DNA of 64,000 bases from Burkholderiales bacterium (GTDB taxonomy: Bacteria; Pseudomonadota; Gammaproteobacteria; Burkholderiales; Ga0077523). The notes under the pieces are model-generated. The model saw nothing but the letters and a program-made list of their open reading frames with translations, ran no database searches and was not told where the DNA came from. The first letter of the stretch is position 1. Each line of letters opens with the position of its first letter. The stretch covers positions 1 through 64,000 of the forward strand of contig JAIEQG010000087.1 of assembly GCA_019747905.1 (NCBI GenBank), written 5' to 3'. Of this stretch, positions 19,133-27,016 are shown piece by piece. A program made the position numbers and the translations under genes.

Positions 19133-20960
19133 CGATGGAGAATCCCGGTGCGTGGCGATCCAGCCATTGCGCGAGCAGCATGAGAATCCACACCGCCTCG
19201 CCATAGAACCCGGGATGCGCCGGCAGTTCGCGCGCGAACAGTTCGTCCACGAATTGCTGCTGTACCAGCCCACGTCCGATCAGACTGGCGACACTGGTGC
19301 GGGCGAAGGTCTGCAAGTCAGTGTCGCGCAACACCCACGCGCCGAACGGCAGACCGAATCCATGCTTTGACTTGGTGAGAATGGCATCCGGCAGGAAGCC
19401 GCGCGATGCCTCCTTGAACAAAGGCCGCAGGCGCATCCCGCGCAGCTTGTCGGAGGGCGGAAGATGGTTGGCGAAATCCACCAGCGCGTCGTCCAGCATC
19501 GGAAACCGCACGTCGCACCCCGCGAGTTCGCAGGTATGCACCACCTTCGGCAGATCGGCGTCTTCCAGCGTGTACTTGAGGTCGAAGGCGAGCTGACGGT
19601 TCAGCACCGACGCATCATGGCAACGCGCGAACACCGATGCTTCATCGCGTGCCGGCGCACTTTCGTCGACCGCACGCAGGAACGCGGGGCTCAGCATCCG
19701 TGCCGTGCCGAGACGGGCGAGCAGGTTGTAAGTGCGCTGCCGCGCCGGCAGCGGCACGTTGGCCTGGGCAACGTAGCTCGCCGCTTTCTTCACCACCGGA
19801 ATCGCGCGCGCCAGTGGTGCAGACAAGACCGGATCGAGCAACCCTTGTCGCAACGCGGCGGGCACACGTCCGTAGGCCTCGAACACGGCCTGTTTCGCGT
19901 AGCGCGTGTTGCCGCCGAACAGTTCGTCGCCGCCGTCACCCGCCAGCATGCGGTTCACGCCGGTGGCATGAGCGCGCAGGGCACAGAAGTACGCCGGCAG
20001 CGCCGAGGAATTGCCGAACGGTTGATCGTAGTGCTCGGCGAGTTTCGGCACGCCTGCGACGATGTCCGCCGGGGTCACGTAATACTCGTGATGTTCGACG
20101 CCGAAATGCTTCGCTGCGATGCGCGCGTAGGCCATCTCGTCGTAGCCGGCCGCGTCGAAACCGATGGACCATGCCCGCGTTGCCGATCCGTTCACCTTGG
20201 CGAGCCACCCGACGACACTCGAACTGTCGGTGCCACCGCTCAGGAATGCGCCGACCGCGTCGCCGCGAGCTTCGCGCGCCACGGCGTCGCTGAGGAGCGC
20301 CCGGAAGCGTTCGGCCTTCTGCGCCGTAGTGGAATCGCCGGCACTGTCGTAAGCAGGGCTCCAGTAGCGGCGTACTTCGAGGCGGCCAGCACGGTATTCG
20401 GCGTAATGCGCGGCTTCCAGCCGCCGCACGCCTTCGAACACCGTTGCGGGCGAAGGGATCACGTGGAAGTACAGGTAGTCGTACAGCGCTTGCAGCGACA
20501 GGCGGCTACCCGCGGGCAGTGCTGCCGCCACTTCGTCCGCGTATCGTCCGACCACCACGCCATCGGCCAGCTCGGCATAGCAAAGGGTGTGGATGCCGAT
20601 GCGATCGCCCGCCACCAGCGTATTGCCCCCCGGAGCATCGTGGACCACGAAAGCGAAGCCGCCGGACAAGTCGTCGAGCAGCGCGGGACCGCGTTGCCGG
20701 TAGGCTTCGAGGATGGACCGGGCCGATGCGCGATCGGGTGCAGGCGCCTTCCGCCAGGGGTGCCCAACGACGGCGCAGTACCCGCCATCGTCGGCATGCA
20801 CGTCGATGAATCCGCTTTCAGAGTAGTCGAGCGTGCCTGCGCCCACGGCAACCGAGCCCGAGCAATGCCGGGCGATATCCGGCGACTTGCGCACCCGCTC
20901 GCGCAGCGCGGTGGCGGCCTCGGCCGCCCGCGCGGCCACGGCGATCAGACTGTGTCTCAT
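19125..20960 (-). CDS. Asparagine-synthase-like protein lacking the glutaminase cysteine
   Basis: A 611-aa protein with the C-terminal AsnB ATP-pyrophosphatase domain. The PP-loop SGGTDSSS is at 241-248, and later ones include AGDGGDELFGG and KSKHGFGLPFG. The N-terminal half resembles the class-II glutaminase fold but begins MRHSL with no Cys at position 2, so glutamine hydrolysis is unlikely. It may use free ammonia, or form an amide or other acyl-adenylate bond as beta-lactam synthetase-like relatives do. ATG 20960 overlaps the deacetylase stop (ATGA). Two other asparagine-synthase-like genes here (45281 and 52612) keep the cysteine. Amidation of a sugar acid is inferred from context. Confidence 0.85.
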   Translation of the reverse strand: MRHSLIAVAARAAEAATALRERVRKSPDIARHCSGSVAVGAGTLDYSESGFIDVHADDGGYCAVVGHPWRKAPAPDRASARSILEAYRQRGPALLDDLSGGFAFVVHDAPGGNTLVAGDRIGIHTLCYAELADGVVVGRYADEVAAALPAGSRLSLQALYDYLYFHVIPSPATVFEGVRRLEAAHYAEYRAGRLEVRRYWSPAYDSAGDSTTAQKAERFRALLSDAVAREARGDAVGAFLSGGTDSSSVVGWLAKVNGSATRAWSIGFDAAGYDEMAYARIAAKHFGVEHHEYYVTPADIVAGVPKLAEHYDQPFGNSSALPAYFCALRAHATGVNRMLAGDGGDELFGGNTRYAKQAVFEAYGRVPAALRQGLLDPVLSAPLARAIPVVKKAASYVAQANVPLPARQRTYNLLARLGTARMLSPAFLRAVDESAPARDEASVFARCHDASVLNRQLAFDLKYTLEDADLPKVVHTCELAGCDVRFPMLDDALVDFANHLPPSDKLRGMRLRPLFKEASRGFLPDAILTKSKHGFGLPFGAWVLRDTDLQTFARTSVASLIGRGLVQQQFVDELFARELPAHPGFYGEAVWILMLLAQWLDRHAPGFSIDA

Positions 20961-21919
20961 GCCGCGACCGACGTGGGACGCGAAGAACTCGCGAGATGCC
21001 GGGCCATGCGCACGGCAAAACGCGACAGGGTTCGATCCCACGGCGTGAAGCGCGGCAACTGGAAACGATCGGATGCGGCATCGGCGAAGCCTTGAGCCGT
21101 GCTCACCGCAGCGTCGAACCCCGCGGCGCGCGCGAGCCCGACGTCACGCGGCGTGTAGTCCTTGCCCGGGCGTCCGTTCGGATAGGCGAACAGCGTGACC
21201 GCCTTCTCGGTGATGGCCTCGAGCCGGCGTTTGGATGCCGCGATCTCTTCGCGGGCGGTCGCTTCGTTCTCGACCGCGAGGATCGGGTGCAGATGGGTGT
21301 GAGCGCCGATGGTGACCAATGGCGAGCGGGCCAGTGTCCTCAGTTGCGCAGAGGTGAGCATGAGGTCGCCAGGCGGTGTCACGCCGGCGCTCCGTGCGAT
21401 GGCGGCAGCGAGCGGGGTGCGTTCGGCCAGCGGGCGATACTTCACCAGCGGCAGCAGCACGTCGAGCGCGCGTCGCCGCGCCTCGATGCCTTCGACATCG
21501 ACGATCGGCAGACCGTGCGCAGCAAGATCGAGCCGGGCTCCGCGGCAACTACGGACCGACTCGATGATGACGTCGTTCCACATGCAGCCGCCGTCGAGGT
21601 AGCCGTCCGCGACGAAGACCGTGGCGGGCACCGCATGCTTCTCCAGCAGCGGCAGCAGGCGAGTCAGGTTATCCGCGTAGCCGTCGTCGAGGGTCAGGCT
21701 GGCTGCGGCCGGTGGCAACGTACCCTCGCCGAGGCGTCGCACGGCCTCCGCGAGCGGCAGCACCGCGAACCAGCGGTGCAGGAAGGCGAGGATCGCGTCG
21801 AACTGCCGCACGTCCGGCTCCGACGGCAACAGCGGATCGGGTACCGCCTTGATGCTGTGATAGATGAAGATGTTCAGCTTGCCGCGGCCCAGCAGGCTGT
21901 AAGGAGTCCAGGAGATCAT
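20957..21919 (-). CDS. Polysaccharide deacetylase (exosortase-associated)
   Basis: A 320-aa NodB-like deacetylase. The family signature TLDDGY supplies the Asp-Asp pair, and HTHLHP provides metal-binding histidines. There is no signal peptide after the chosen start. ATG 21919 (MISWTPYS) is chosen over the longer reading from 22018, which would overlap the decarboxylase. It lies 11 nt downstream of that gene and overlaps the next gene by ATGA. Family members remove N-acetyl groups from amino sugars of exopolysaccharides. Cellular location is unclear, and a cytosolic or membrane-anchored role is possible. Confidence 0.85.
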   Translation of the reverse strand: MISWTPYSLLGRGKLNIFIYHSIKAVPDPLLPSEPDVRQFDAILAFLHRWFAVLPLAEAVRRLGEGTLPPAAASLTLDDGYADNLTRLLPLLEKHAVPATVFVADGYLDGGCMWNDVIIESVRSCRGARLDLAAHGLPIVDVEGIEARRRALDVLLPLVKYRPLAERTPLAAAIARSAGVTPPGDLMLTSAQLRTLARSPLVTIGAHTHLHPILAVENEATAREEIAASKRRLEAITEKAVTLFAYPNGRPGKDYTPRDVGLARAAGFDAAVSTAQGFADAASDRFQLPRFTPWDRTLSRFAVRMARHLASSSRPTSVAA

Positions 21920-21930
21920 CTCGATAGGAC

Positions 21931-23178
21931 TTATACGAGAACTTCCAGCGGATGCGGGTGGCTCAGGAACTGCAGCGGACTCGACGTGTAGCCGTAGGCA
22001 CCGGACAGCAGCACGCACGCAAGATCACCCACCTCGGCTCGCGGCAGCTTCAGATGATCGCCCAGCAGATCGAGCGGCGTGCACAGGGGCCCGACGATCG
22101 AAGCTTCCTCGTCAGCGGGTGCGTCTGCGCGATTGCCGATGAGGGCCGGATAGTTCTTGCGGATCACCTGACCGAAGTTGCCCGAGGCGGCGAGATGATG
22201 GTTGAGACCACCATCGGTCACGAGGAACGTGTGGCCCCGCGAGACCTTGCGATCGACGATGCGTGTCACGTACACCCCACCATGGGCCACGAGGTAGCGG
22301 CCGAGCTCGATCATCAGTTTCGCTTCGGGAAGGCGGACGCGAGCATCCGCGGCGACGGCACGCAGATTCTCCATCACCGGCAGCAGATCGAGCGACTGAT
22401 CGCCAGGGAAGTACGGCACGCCGAAACCACCGCCGAGATTCAGCATGCGCACCGGCGCCGGCGCGTCCGCAGCGAGACGCACCGCGAGTTCGAGTGTCTT
22501 GCGCTGCGCGTCGCACAGCGCTTCCGCTTTCAGATTCTGCGATCCGCTATAGACGTGGAAGCCACGGAATTCGATCGGGTGGCGGCCGATCTCGGCCAGC
22601 ACCTCGGGCACCTGCTCGGCGTCGATGCCGAACTGCTTCGGTCCACCGGCCATCTTCATGCCGGACGCCTTCAGTTCGAAATCCGGATTCACCCGCACGG
22701 CGACGCGCGGCTTCACGCCCAGCGCCTTGCCGGCAGCCAGGAGTGCATCCAGTTCGTGCGGTGACTCGAGATTGATGGTCACGCCCGCAGCGACTGCTTG
22801 CCACAGTTCGATCGGTCGTTTGCCCGGTCCGGCGAAGCTCATCTCCGCCGGATTCGCACCGGCATCGAGGGCGACCTTCATCTCGCCCGCCGACGCCAGG
22901 TCGAGCCCGTCGACCAGGCCCACCATCATCTGCACCACCGCCGGCATGGGGTTCGCCTTCATGGCGTAATGCAGGTCGATCTCGCGCGGCAACGCTGCGC
23001 GCAACGCCCGCACGTGCGCCGAAATGATCGCGCGGTCGTAAGCGAAGAATGGCGTGCTGCCCACGCGTGCCGCGAGCCGCTCGAGCGGCATGCCGCCGAC
23101 CAGTAGCTGGCCGTTCTCGATAGGGAACGGGTTGGCGGTCACCGTTCCGGGAGCGAGGGTGGGGTTGGGGGCGTTCAT
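21931..23178 (-). CDS. PLP-dependent decarboxylase, exosortase A system-associated
   Basis: A 415-aa fold-III (alanine racemase/ornithine decarboxylase-like) enzyme. The PLP lysine is Lys74 in HYAMKANP. The glycine-rich phosphate site is NLGGGFG, and the partner-subunit loop CTPLDLLGD is present. It groups with the TIGR03099-type decarboxylases of exosortase loci rather than with LysA or SpeC, and its substrate is unknown. ATG 23178 (MNAPNPT) is chosen, because the reading from 23226 runs through GC repeat DNA. It follows the AMP ligase after a repeat-containing gap. With that ligase and the ACP across the divergent promoter it may supply a decarboxylated amino-acid-like building block. Confidence 0.9.
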   Translation of the reverse strand: MNAPNPTLAPGTVTANPFPIENGQLLVGGMPLERLAARVGSTPFFAYDRAIISAHVRALRAALPREIDLHYAMKANPMPAVVQMMVGLVDGLDLASAGEMKVALDAGANPAEMSFAGPGKRPIELWQAVAAGVTINLESPHELDALLAAGKALGVKPRVAVRVNPDFELKASGMKMAGGPKQFGIDAEQVPEVLAEIGRHPIEFRGFHVYSGSQNLKAEALCDAQRKTLELAVRLAADAPAPVRMLNLGGGFGVPYFPGDQSLDLLPVMENLRAVAADARVRLPEAKLMIELGRYLVAHGGVYVTRIVDRKVSRGHTFLVTDGGLNHHLAASGNFGQVIRKNYPALIGNRADAPADEEASIVGPLCTPLDLLGDHLKLPRAEVGDLACVLLSGAYGYTSSPLQFLSHPHPLEVLV

Positions 23179-23213
23179 GGGTGAGATGGGGTGGTGGTGG
23201 GTAGGTTGCTGTT

Positions 23214-23302
23214 GCCCCCATCCCAACCTTCCCCCGGCAAAGCCGGGGGAAGGAGCCGTACACCCCTTCCCCCGCGAACGCGGGGGAAGGTTGGGATGGG
23301 GG
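23214..23302. repeat. REP-like double hairpin, copy 2
   Basis: Two hairpins lie side by side: a CCTTCCCCCGGC arm with its complement around an AAA loop, then a CCCCCGCG/CGCGGGGG arm around AAC. They are flanked by CCCCATCCCAA on the left and TTGGGATGGGG on the right, so the whole 89-bp unit is itself an inverted repeat. It shares arms, linker length and right-hand tail with the copy at 79-155. It lies between the decarboxylase and ligase genes, where it could act on the transcript. Confidence 0.8.
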
Positions 23303-23329
23303 CGAAGCTGTTCGACACCTCACCCATCC

Positions 23330-24928
23330 TCAAGATTGCACCGCATTCTCGAACATCGACCGGAACTCGTCCGCGAGCAGCTTGCGATCGATCTTCCCGT
23401 TCGGATTGCGCGGCAGATTGCCGGTGCGCAGCTCGATGTGCTTGGGCACCATGTAGCCGGGAAGCGTCTGCTGGCACGCAGCCTTGAGCGCCGCGACGTC
23501 GATTTCGGGCTTCGCAGGCACCACGACCAGCACCACCGCCTGACCCAGTTGATCGTGCGCCACACCCAGCGCCGCGACTTCCGCGACCAGGCCGGTGCGA
23601 TACACCACCTCCTCGATCTCGGTGGGGCTCACCCGGTAGCCGGAGGTCTTGATCATCTCGTCGCGCCGGCCGACGAAATAGAGGAAACCCTCTTCGTCCG
23701 CGTAGACCGTGTCGCCGGAGAACACGGCGTATTCGGGCAGTACGTAACCGCCTTCGCGCCCGGGCAGCGGCTTGTAGCGCTCGGCGGTCTTCTCCGGATC
23801 GTTCCAGTAACCCATGCCGACCAGCGCCCCGCGATGCACGAGTTCGCCCGGCTCGCGCGGTGCACACGGCGTGCCGTCCTCGCGCAGCACGAGGATCTCG
23901 GCATTGGGGATCGCCTTGCCGATGGAGTCGGGCCGGCGGTCCACCTCTTCCGGAGGCAGATAGGTCGAGCGGAACGCTTCGGTGAGCCCGTACATCAGAT
24001 AGGCCTGGGTCTTCGGCAGGCGGGAGCGCAACGTGTCGAGCGTCGTTCGCGGCATGCGCCCGCCGGTGTTGGCGATATAGCGCAGATGAGCAGCGATGCC
24101 GTCGGGCCACGGATGCTGGATCAACTGGAACCACAGCGGCGGCACGGCGGTGAGACCGGTGATCCGCTCGGCCGCAAGCGCCTTGATGGCGTCCTTCGGC
24201 AGGAAGAAGTTGTGGAGCACCGCGCACGCGCCGGTGTGGAAGCTGGTCGTGAGCTGGCTGAAGCCGGCGTCGAATGACAGCGGCAGTGCCGCGAGCAGAC
24301 GATCCTCGGCGTGGTTGCCGAGATAGCTCGACACGCTGATGCCGCCCCACACGATGTTGCGTTGGGACAGCATCACGCCCTTGGGGCGTCCGGTGCTGCC
24401 CGAGGTGTAGAAGATCGCCGCGAGATCGGTGTCGATCACGCGGTGCACCGGACGCTTCGCGTCCGAACCGCGCAGGACCGCCTCCCAGGTCAACACCTGC
24501 GCCGATCCCGGAGTACTGCCGGTCGCCGCGTCGAATGTCACGACGAACCGCAGATCCTCGCAGTTCGCGAGAGTGGCGGCCAGTAGTTCAAGACGATCCG
24601 CGGAGGTCACGAGCACGCGCACGTTGCAGTCGCGCAGGATGTGGCCCACCTGATCGGCCTTGAGCAGCGGATTCACCGGCACGAACACCAGGCCGGCGGT
24701 GGCGGCACCGAACATCGCGACGATGTTCTCGCGTCGCTTCTCGAGATACACGGCCACGCGTTCGCCGCGGGCGAGATGGAGGCCCAGGAGCCCGTGGGCG
24801 AAGGCGGCGCATTCGTCGCGCAGCGCGGCGTAGGTGACGTCAACGCCGTCGGAGCGGATGGCGGGACGGGACTCGCGACCTTCCGGTCGCAGCAGGTCGG
24901 AAACGATAGTGCGGGTAATGGTGCTCAT
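23330..24928 (-). CDS. AMP-forming acyl-CoA ligase, exosortase A-associated
   Basis: A 532-aa ANL-superfamily adenylating enzyme. The ATP loop YTSGSTGRPKGV is at 174-185. Later motifs are the YGLTE-type A5 stretch (LMYGLTEAFRST), the hinge/ribose-binding GRRDEMIKTSGYRVSP, and the catalytic lysine in PNGKIDRK near the C-terminus. It matches TIGR03098 ligases found in XrtA loci. The acceptor could be CoA or, more suggestively, the phosphopantetheine arm of the ACP encoded divergently at 25068. The acyl or aminoacyl substrate is unknown. It is the first gene of the 24.9 to 15.4 kb minus-strand run; I see no convincing promoter for it in the 139-nt divergent gap. Confidence 0.92.
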   Translation of the reverse strand: MSTITRTIVSDLLRPEGRESRPAIRSDGVDVTYAALRDECAAFAHGLLGLHLARGERVAVYLEKRRENIVAMFGAATAGLVFVPVNPLLKADQVGHILRDCNVRVLVTSADRLELLAATLANCEDLRFVVTFDAATGSTPGSAQVLTWEAVLRGSDAKRPVHRVIDTDLAAIFYTSGSTGRPKGVMLSQRNIVWGGISVSSYLGNHAEDRLLAALPLSFDAGFSQLTTSFHTGACAVLHNFFLPKDAIKALAAERITGLTAVPPLWFQLIQHPWPDGIAAHLRYIANTGGRMPRTTLDTLRSRLPKTQAYLMYGLTEAFRSTYLPPEEVDRRPDSIGKAIPNAEILVLREDGTPCAPREPGELVHRGALVGMGYWNDPEKTAERYKPLPGREGGYVLPEYAVFSGDTVYADEEGFLYFVGRRDEMIKTSGYRVSPTEIEEVVYRTGLVAEVAALGVAHDQLGQAVVLVVVPAKPEIDVAALKAACQQTLPGYMVPKHIELRTGNLPRNPNGKIDRKLLADEFRSMFENAVQS

Positions 24929-24953
24929 GGGTAAACCGATGAAACGGGAGATC

Positions 24954-24969
24954 CGGCGTTAAACTTGCT
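24954..24969 (+). promoter_or_regulatory. Sigma-54 promoter for the acyl carrier protein operon
   Basis: The plus strand reads CGGCGTTAAACTTGCT, with GG at 24955-24956 and GC at 24967-24968 separated by 10 nt, and a good -12 CTTGCT. It overlaps the region just before the divergent ligase start. A short palindrome, GACCG-AAA-CGGTC (24996-25008), lies in the predicted leader. Confidence 0.65.
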
Positions 24970-25067
24970 TTCTCGGGCAGATCGCGCCCCGGACAGACCG
25001 AAACGGTCGACGCGCCGCGCCGAGCAGCTTCAACTAGAGATCCGGCAACCCCCTTCTTGCTCTACAC

Positions 25068-25334
25068 ATGACTCGCACAGTCGAAAAATCCGCTGAAGCC
25101 GTTCGCGGCATTCTGAAGCAAACACTTTCACTTGGGGATCGGGCCGGTCGGCTCACCGAGGATTCGAAACTGCTGGGTGCCATTCCCGAACTCGATTCCA
25201 TGGCGGTCGTGAATGTCTTGACGGCGCTGGAGGAGCACTTCGGCATCGCGTTCGAGGACGACGAGATCGATGCATCGGCATTTTCCACGCTTGGCGCCCT
25301 AGCCGCACTGGTCGACAGCAAGATCGGGGCCTAG
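25068..25334 (+). CDS. Acyl carrier protein, exosortase A system-associated
   Basis: An 88-aa helical acyl carrier protein. The 4'-phosphopantetheine attachment serine is Ser44 in ELDSMAVV, followed by the usual helix II. It likely carries the group activated by the ligase at 23330-24928. No clear ribosome-binding site precedes the ATG. The hydrolase gene begins immediately after its stop, so it heads the 25.07-30.55 kb operon driven by the sigma-54 promoter at 24954-24969. Confidence 0.92.
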   Translation: MTRTVEKSAEAVRGILKQTLSLGDRAGRLTEDSKLLGAIPELDSMAVVNVLTALEEHFGIAFEDDEIDASAFSTLGALAALVDSKIGA

Positions 25335-26162
25335 ATGTCCGCCAGGCCGTACGCCCTGGATGCCGCGTTCAGGGACTTCGGAACCGGGGAACGGTTCTGT
25401 GTCGACTGGCGACCGCCCGCGGTCGCGGTCGGGGCGCTGCTGATCCTTCCGCCCTTCGGCGAGGAAATGAACAAGGCACGCCGGGCGCTAGCCTCCGCGG
25501 CGCGATCGTTCGCCGAAAACGGCTGGTTTGTAAGATTGGTCGACGCTTTCGGCACCGGAGACAGCCAGGGCGAGTTCGGCGCAGCGACCTGGGACACCTG
25601 GCTCGGCGACTACACGGCAGCAGCGCAGGACCTGGCTCGCACCAGCGGATCGGCCGTCGCCTACCTTGCCGTGCGGGCTGGCGTGTTCGCGGCCCAGGAG
25701 ATCGCGTCGACGTCGGCGCCATTGCTGCTGTGGCAGCCGATGCAGTCCGGCGATCAGCAGCTCACACACCTGCTGCGGATGCGAGTGGCCCAGGAATCGT
25801 TTGCCGGGGCGCCGACGGCAGCGTCCACCCGGCAACTGCGGGCGCAACTCGAAGAGGGGCATGCGCTCGAGATCGGCGGCTACGAACTGAATCCGGCCCT
25901 GGTCCTGCCGATGAGCCGATGCAGCCTGGACGCCATGCCGCCCCGGACCGGCAGGATCCTCTGGCTCGAAACGGGTCCGGAACCCCGAACCGACCCCCCG
26001 CCGGCCAGCGCGCGTACCATCGATGCCCTCAAGGGACGCGGTATTGACGTGATCTACGATCACGCCATCGGCGAACCGTTCTGGGCGACGGTGGAGATCG
26101 AGGATGCGCCGCGACTGGCCGAGCGTTCGCTCGCGTGGTTGGGAAGCGTAGCGCCATGCTGA
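25335..26162 (+). CDS. Alpha/beta hydrolase-like protein (exosortase hydrolase 2 type)
   Basis: A 275-aa alpha/beta-hydrolase-fold protein. The motifs PPFGEEMNKARR and DAFGTGDSQGEF are family landmarks of hydrolase 2 in exosortase loci. At the expected nucleophile elbow the sequence is LAVRAGVFAA, with no Ser/Cys/Asp in a G-x-nucleophile-x-G context. It may therefore be non-catalytic or use a different residue. The start directly abuts the ACP stop. The substrate is unknown; it is likely to act with the next gene, which has a candidate nucleophile. Confidence 0.85.
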   Translation: MSARPYALDAAFRDFGTGERFCVDWRPPAVAVGALLILPPFGEEMNKARRALASAARSFAENGWFVRLVDAFGTGDSQGEFGAATWDTWLGDYTAAAQDLARTSGSAVAYLAVRAGVFAAQEIASTSAPLLLWQPMQSGDQQLTHLLRMRVAQESFAGAPTAASTRQLRAQLEEGHALEIGGYELNPALVLPMSRCSLDAMPPRTGRILWLETGPEPRTDPPPASARTIDALKGRGIDVIYDHAIGEPFWATVEIEDAPRLAERSLAWLGSVAPC

Positions 26163-27016
26163 CCGCTGATCGTGCCCTCGTGTTCGAGTGCGATGGCGCA
26201 CGCCTGATCGGGATCGTGTCCGAGCCGGCGGCCGATGCCAGCAGCATCGGCGTGGTGATCATCGTCGGGGGCCCGCAGTATCGCGTCGGCAGTCACCGGC
26301 AGTTCGCCCTGCTGGCGCGCCATCTGGCCGGTCAGGGCGTACCCACGTTCCGTTTCGACTATCGCGGTATGGGCGATTCCGAGGGTGCGGCGCGTACGTT
26401 CGAGGACGTCGATGCCGACATCCGGTGTGCCATCGATGCGTTCCAGCGGTCCTGCCCGCAGGTCAAGGCTGTCGTGCTCTGGGGTCTGTGCGACGGCGCA
26501 TCGGCGGCGTTGATGTATGCCCCGACCGATGCGAGGGTCCGCGGACTGGTGCTCGCCAACCCCTGGGTGCGCAGCGAGCAGACGCTGGGAGCCGCCACCG
26601 TCAAGCACTACTACGGCGGGCGGCTGCGCTCGGCGGCCTTCTGGCGCAAGCTCGCCACGGGACAGGTCGATGTGCTCGGCGCCGTGCGCGGCGTCGTCGG
26701 CTCTGCCGCGAAGGCCCTGCACAAGCCTGCCTCGGCCGCCGGCCGCCTGACCTACCAGGACCGCATGCTCGCGGGATGGAAGGAAACGGCCCGGCCGACC
26801 CTTCTCTTGTTGAGCGGCAATGACCTGACGGCCCAGGAGTTTGTCGATCTCACGCGGCAGGATGCGCGCTGGGCCGGCTGTGTCGCGATGGACGGGGTGC
26901 GGCGGCAGGAACTCAAGGAAGCCGATCACACGTTCTCGACCGCTCGGTGGAGGCATGACGTGGAGACATCGGTCGTCGAATGGATGGCGCAGCTCGCGCG
27001 TGCCGTGCCGACATGA
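26156..27016 (+). CDS. Alpha/beta hydrolase (exosortase hydrolase 1 type)
   Basis: A 286-aa alpha/beta-hydrolase-fold enzyme. GGPQYRVGSHRQF and FDYRGMGDSEG are signatures of hydrolase 1 of exosortase loci. The nucleophile elbow reads WGLCDGAS, so Cys112 is the likely nucleophile, as in dienelactone hydrolases. ATG 26156 overlaps the hydrolase 2 stop by 7 nt and is preferred over 26135. A thioesterase or acyl-transfer role on the ACP-bound group is a plausible inference from the gene order. Confidence 0.88.
   Translation: MLTADRALVFECDGARLIGIVSEPAADASSIGVVIIVGGPQYRVGSHRQFALLARHLAGQGVPTFRFDYRGMGDSEGAARTFEDVDADIRCAIDAFQRSCPQVKAVVLWGLCDGASAALMYAPTDARVRGLVLANPWVRSEQTLGAATVKHYYGGRLRSAAFWRKLATGQVDVLGAVRGVVGSAAKALHKPASAAGRLTYQDRMLAGWKETARPTLLLLSGNDLTAQEFVDLTRQDARWAGCVAMDGVRRQELKEADHTFSTARWRHDVETSVVEWMAQLARAVPT

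Noticed and set aside
24975-24992. GG-N10-GC sequence on the minus strand before the AMP ligase gene
   Set aside because: The -24 and -12 boxes (CGGGG, CTGCC) diverge too far from consensus; it would be expected by chance in such GC-rich DNA.
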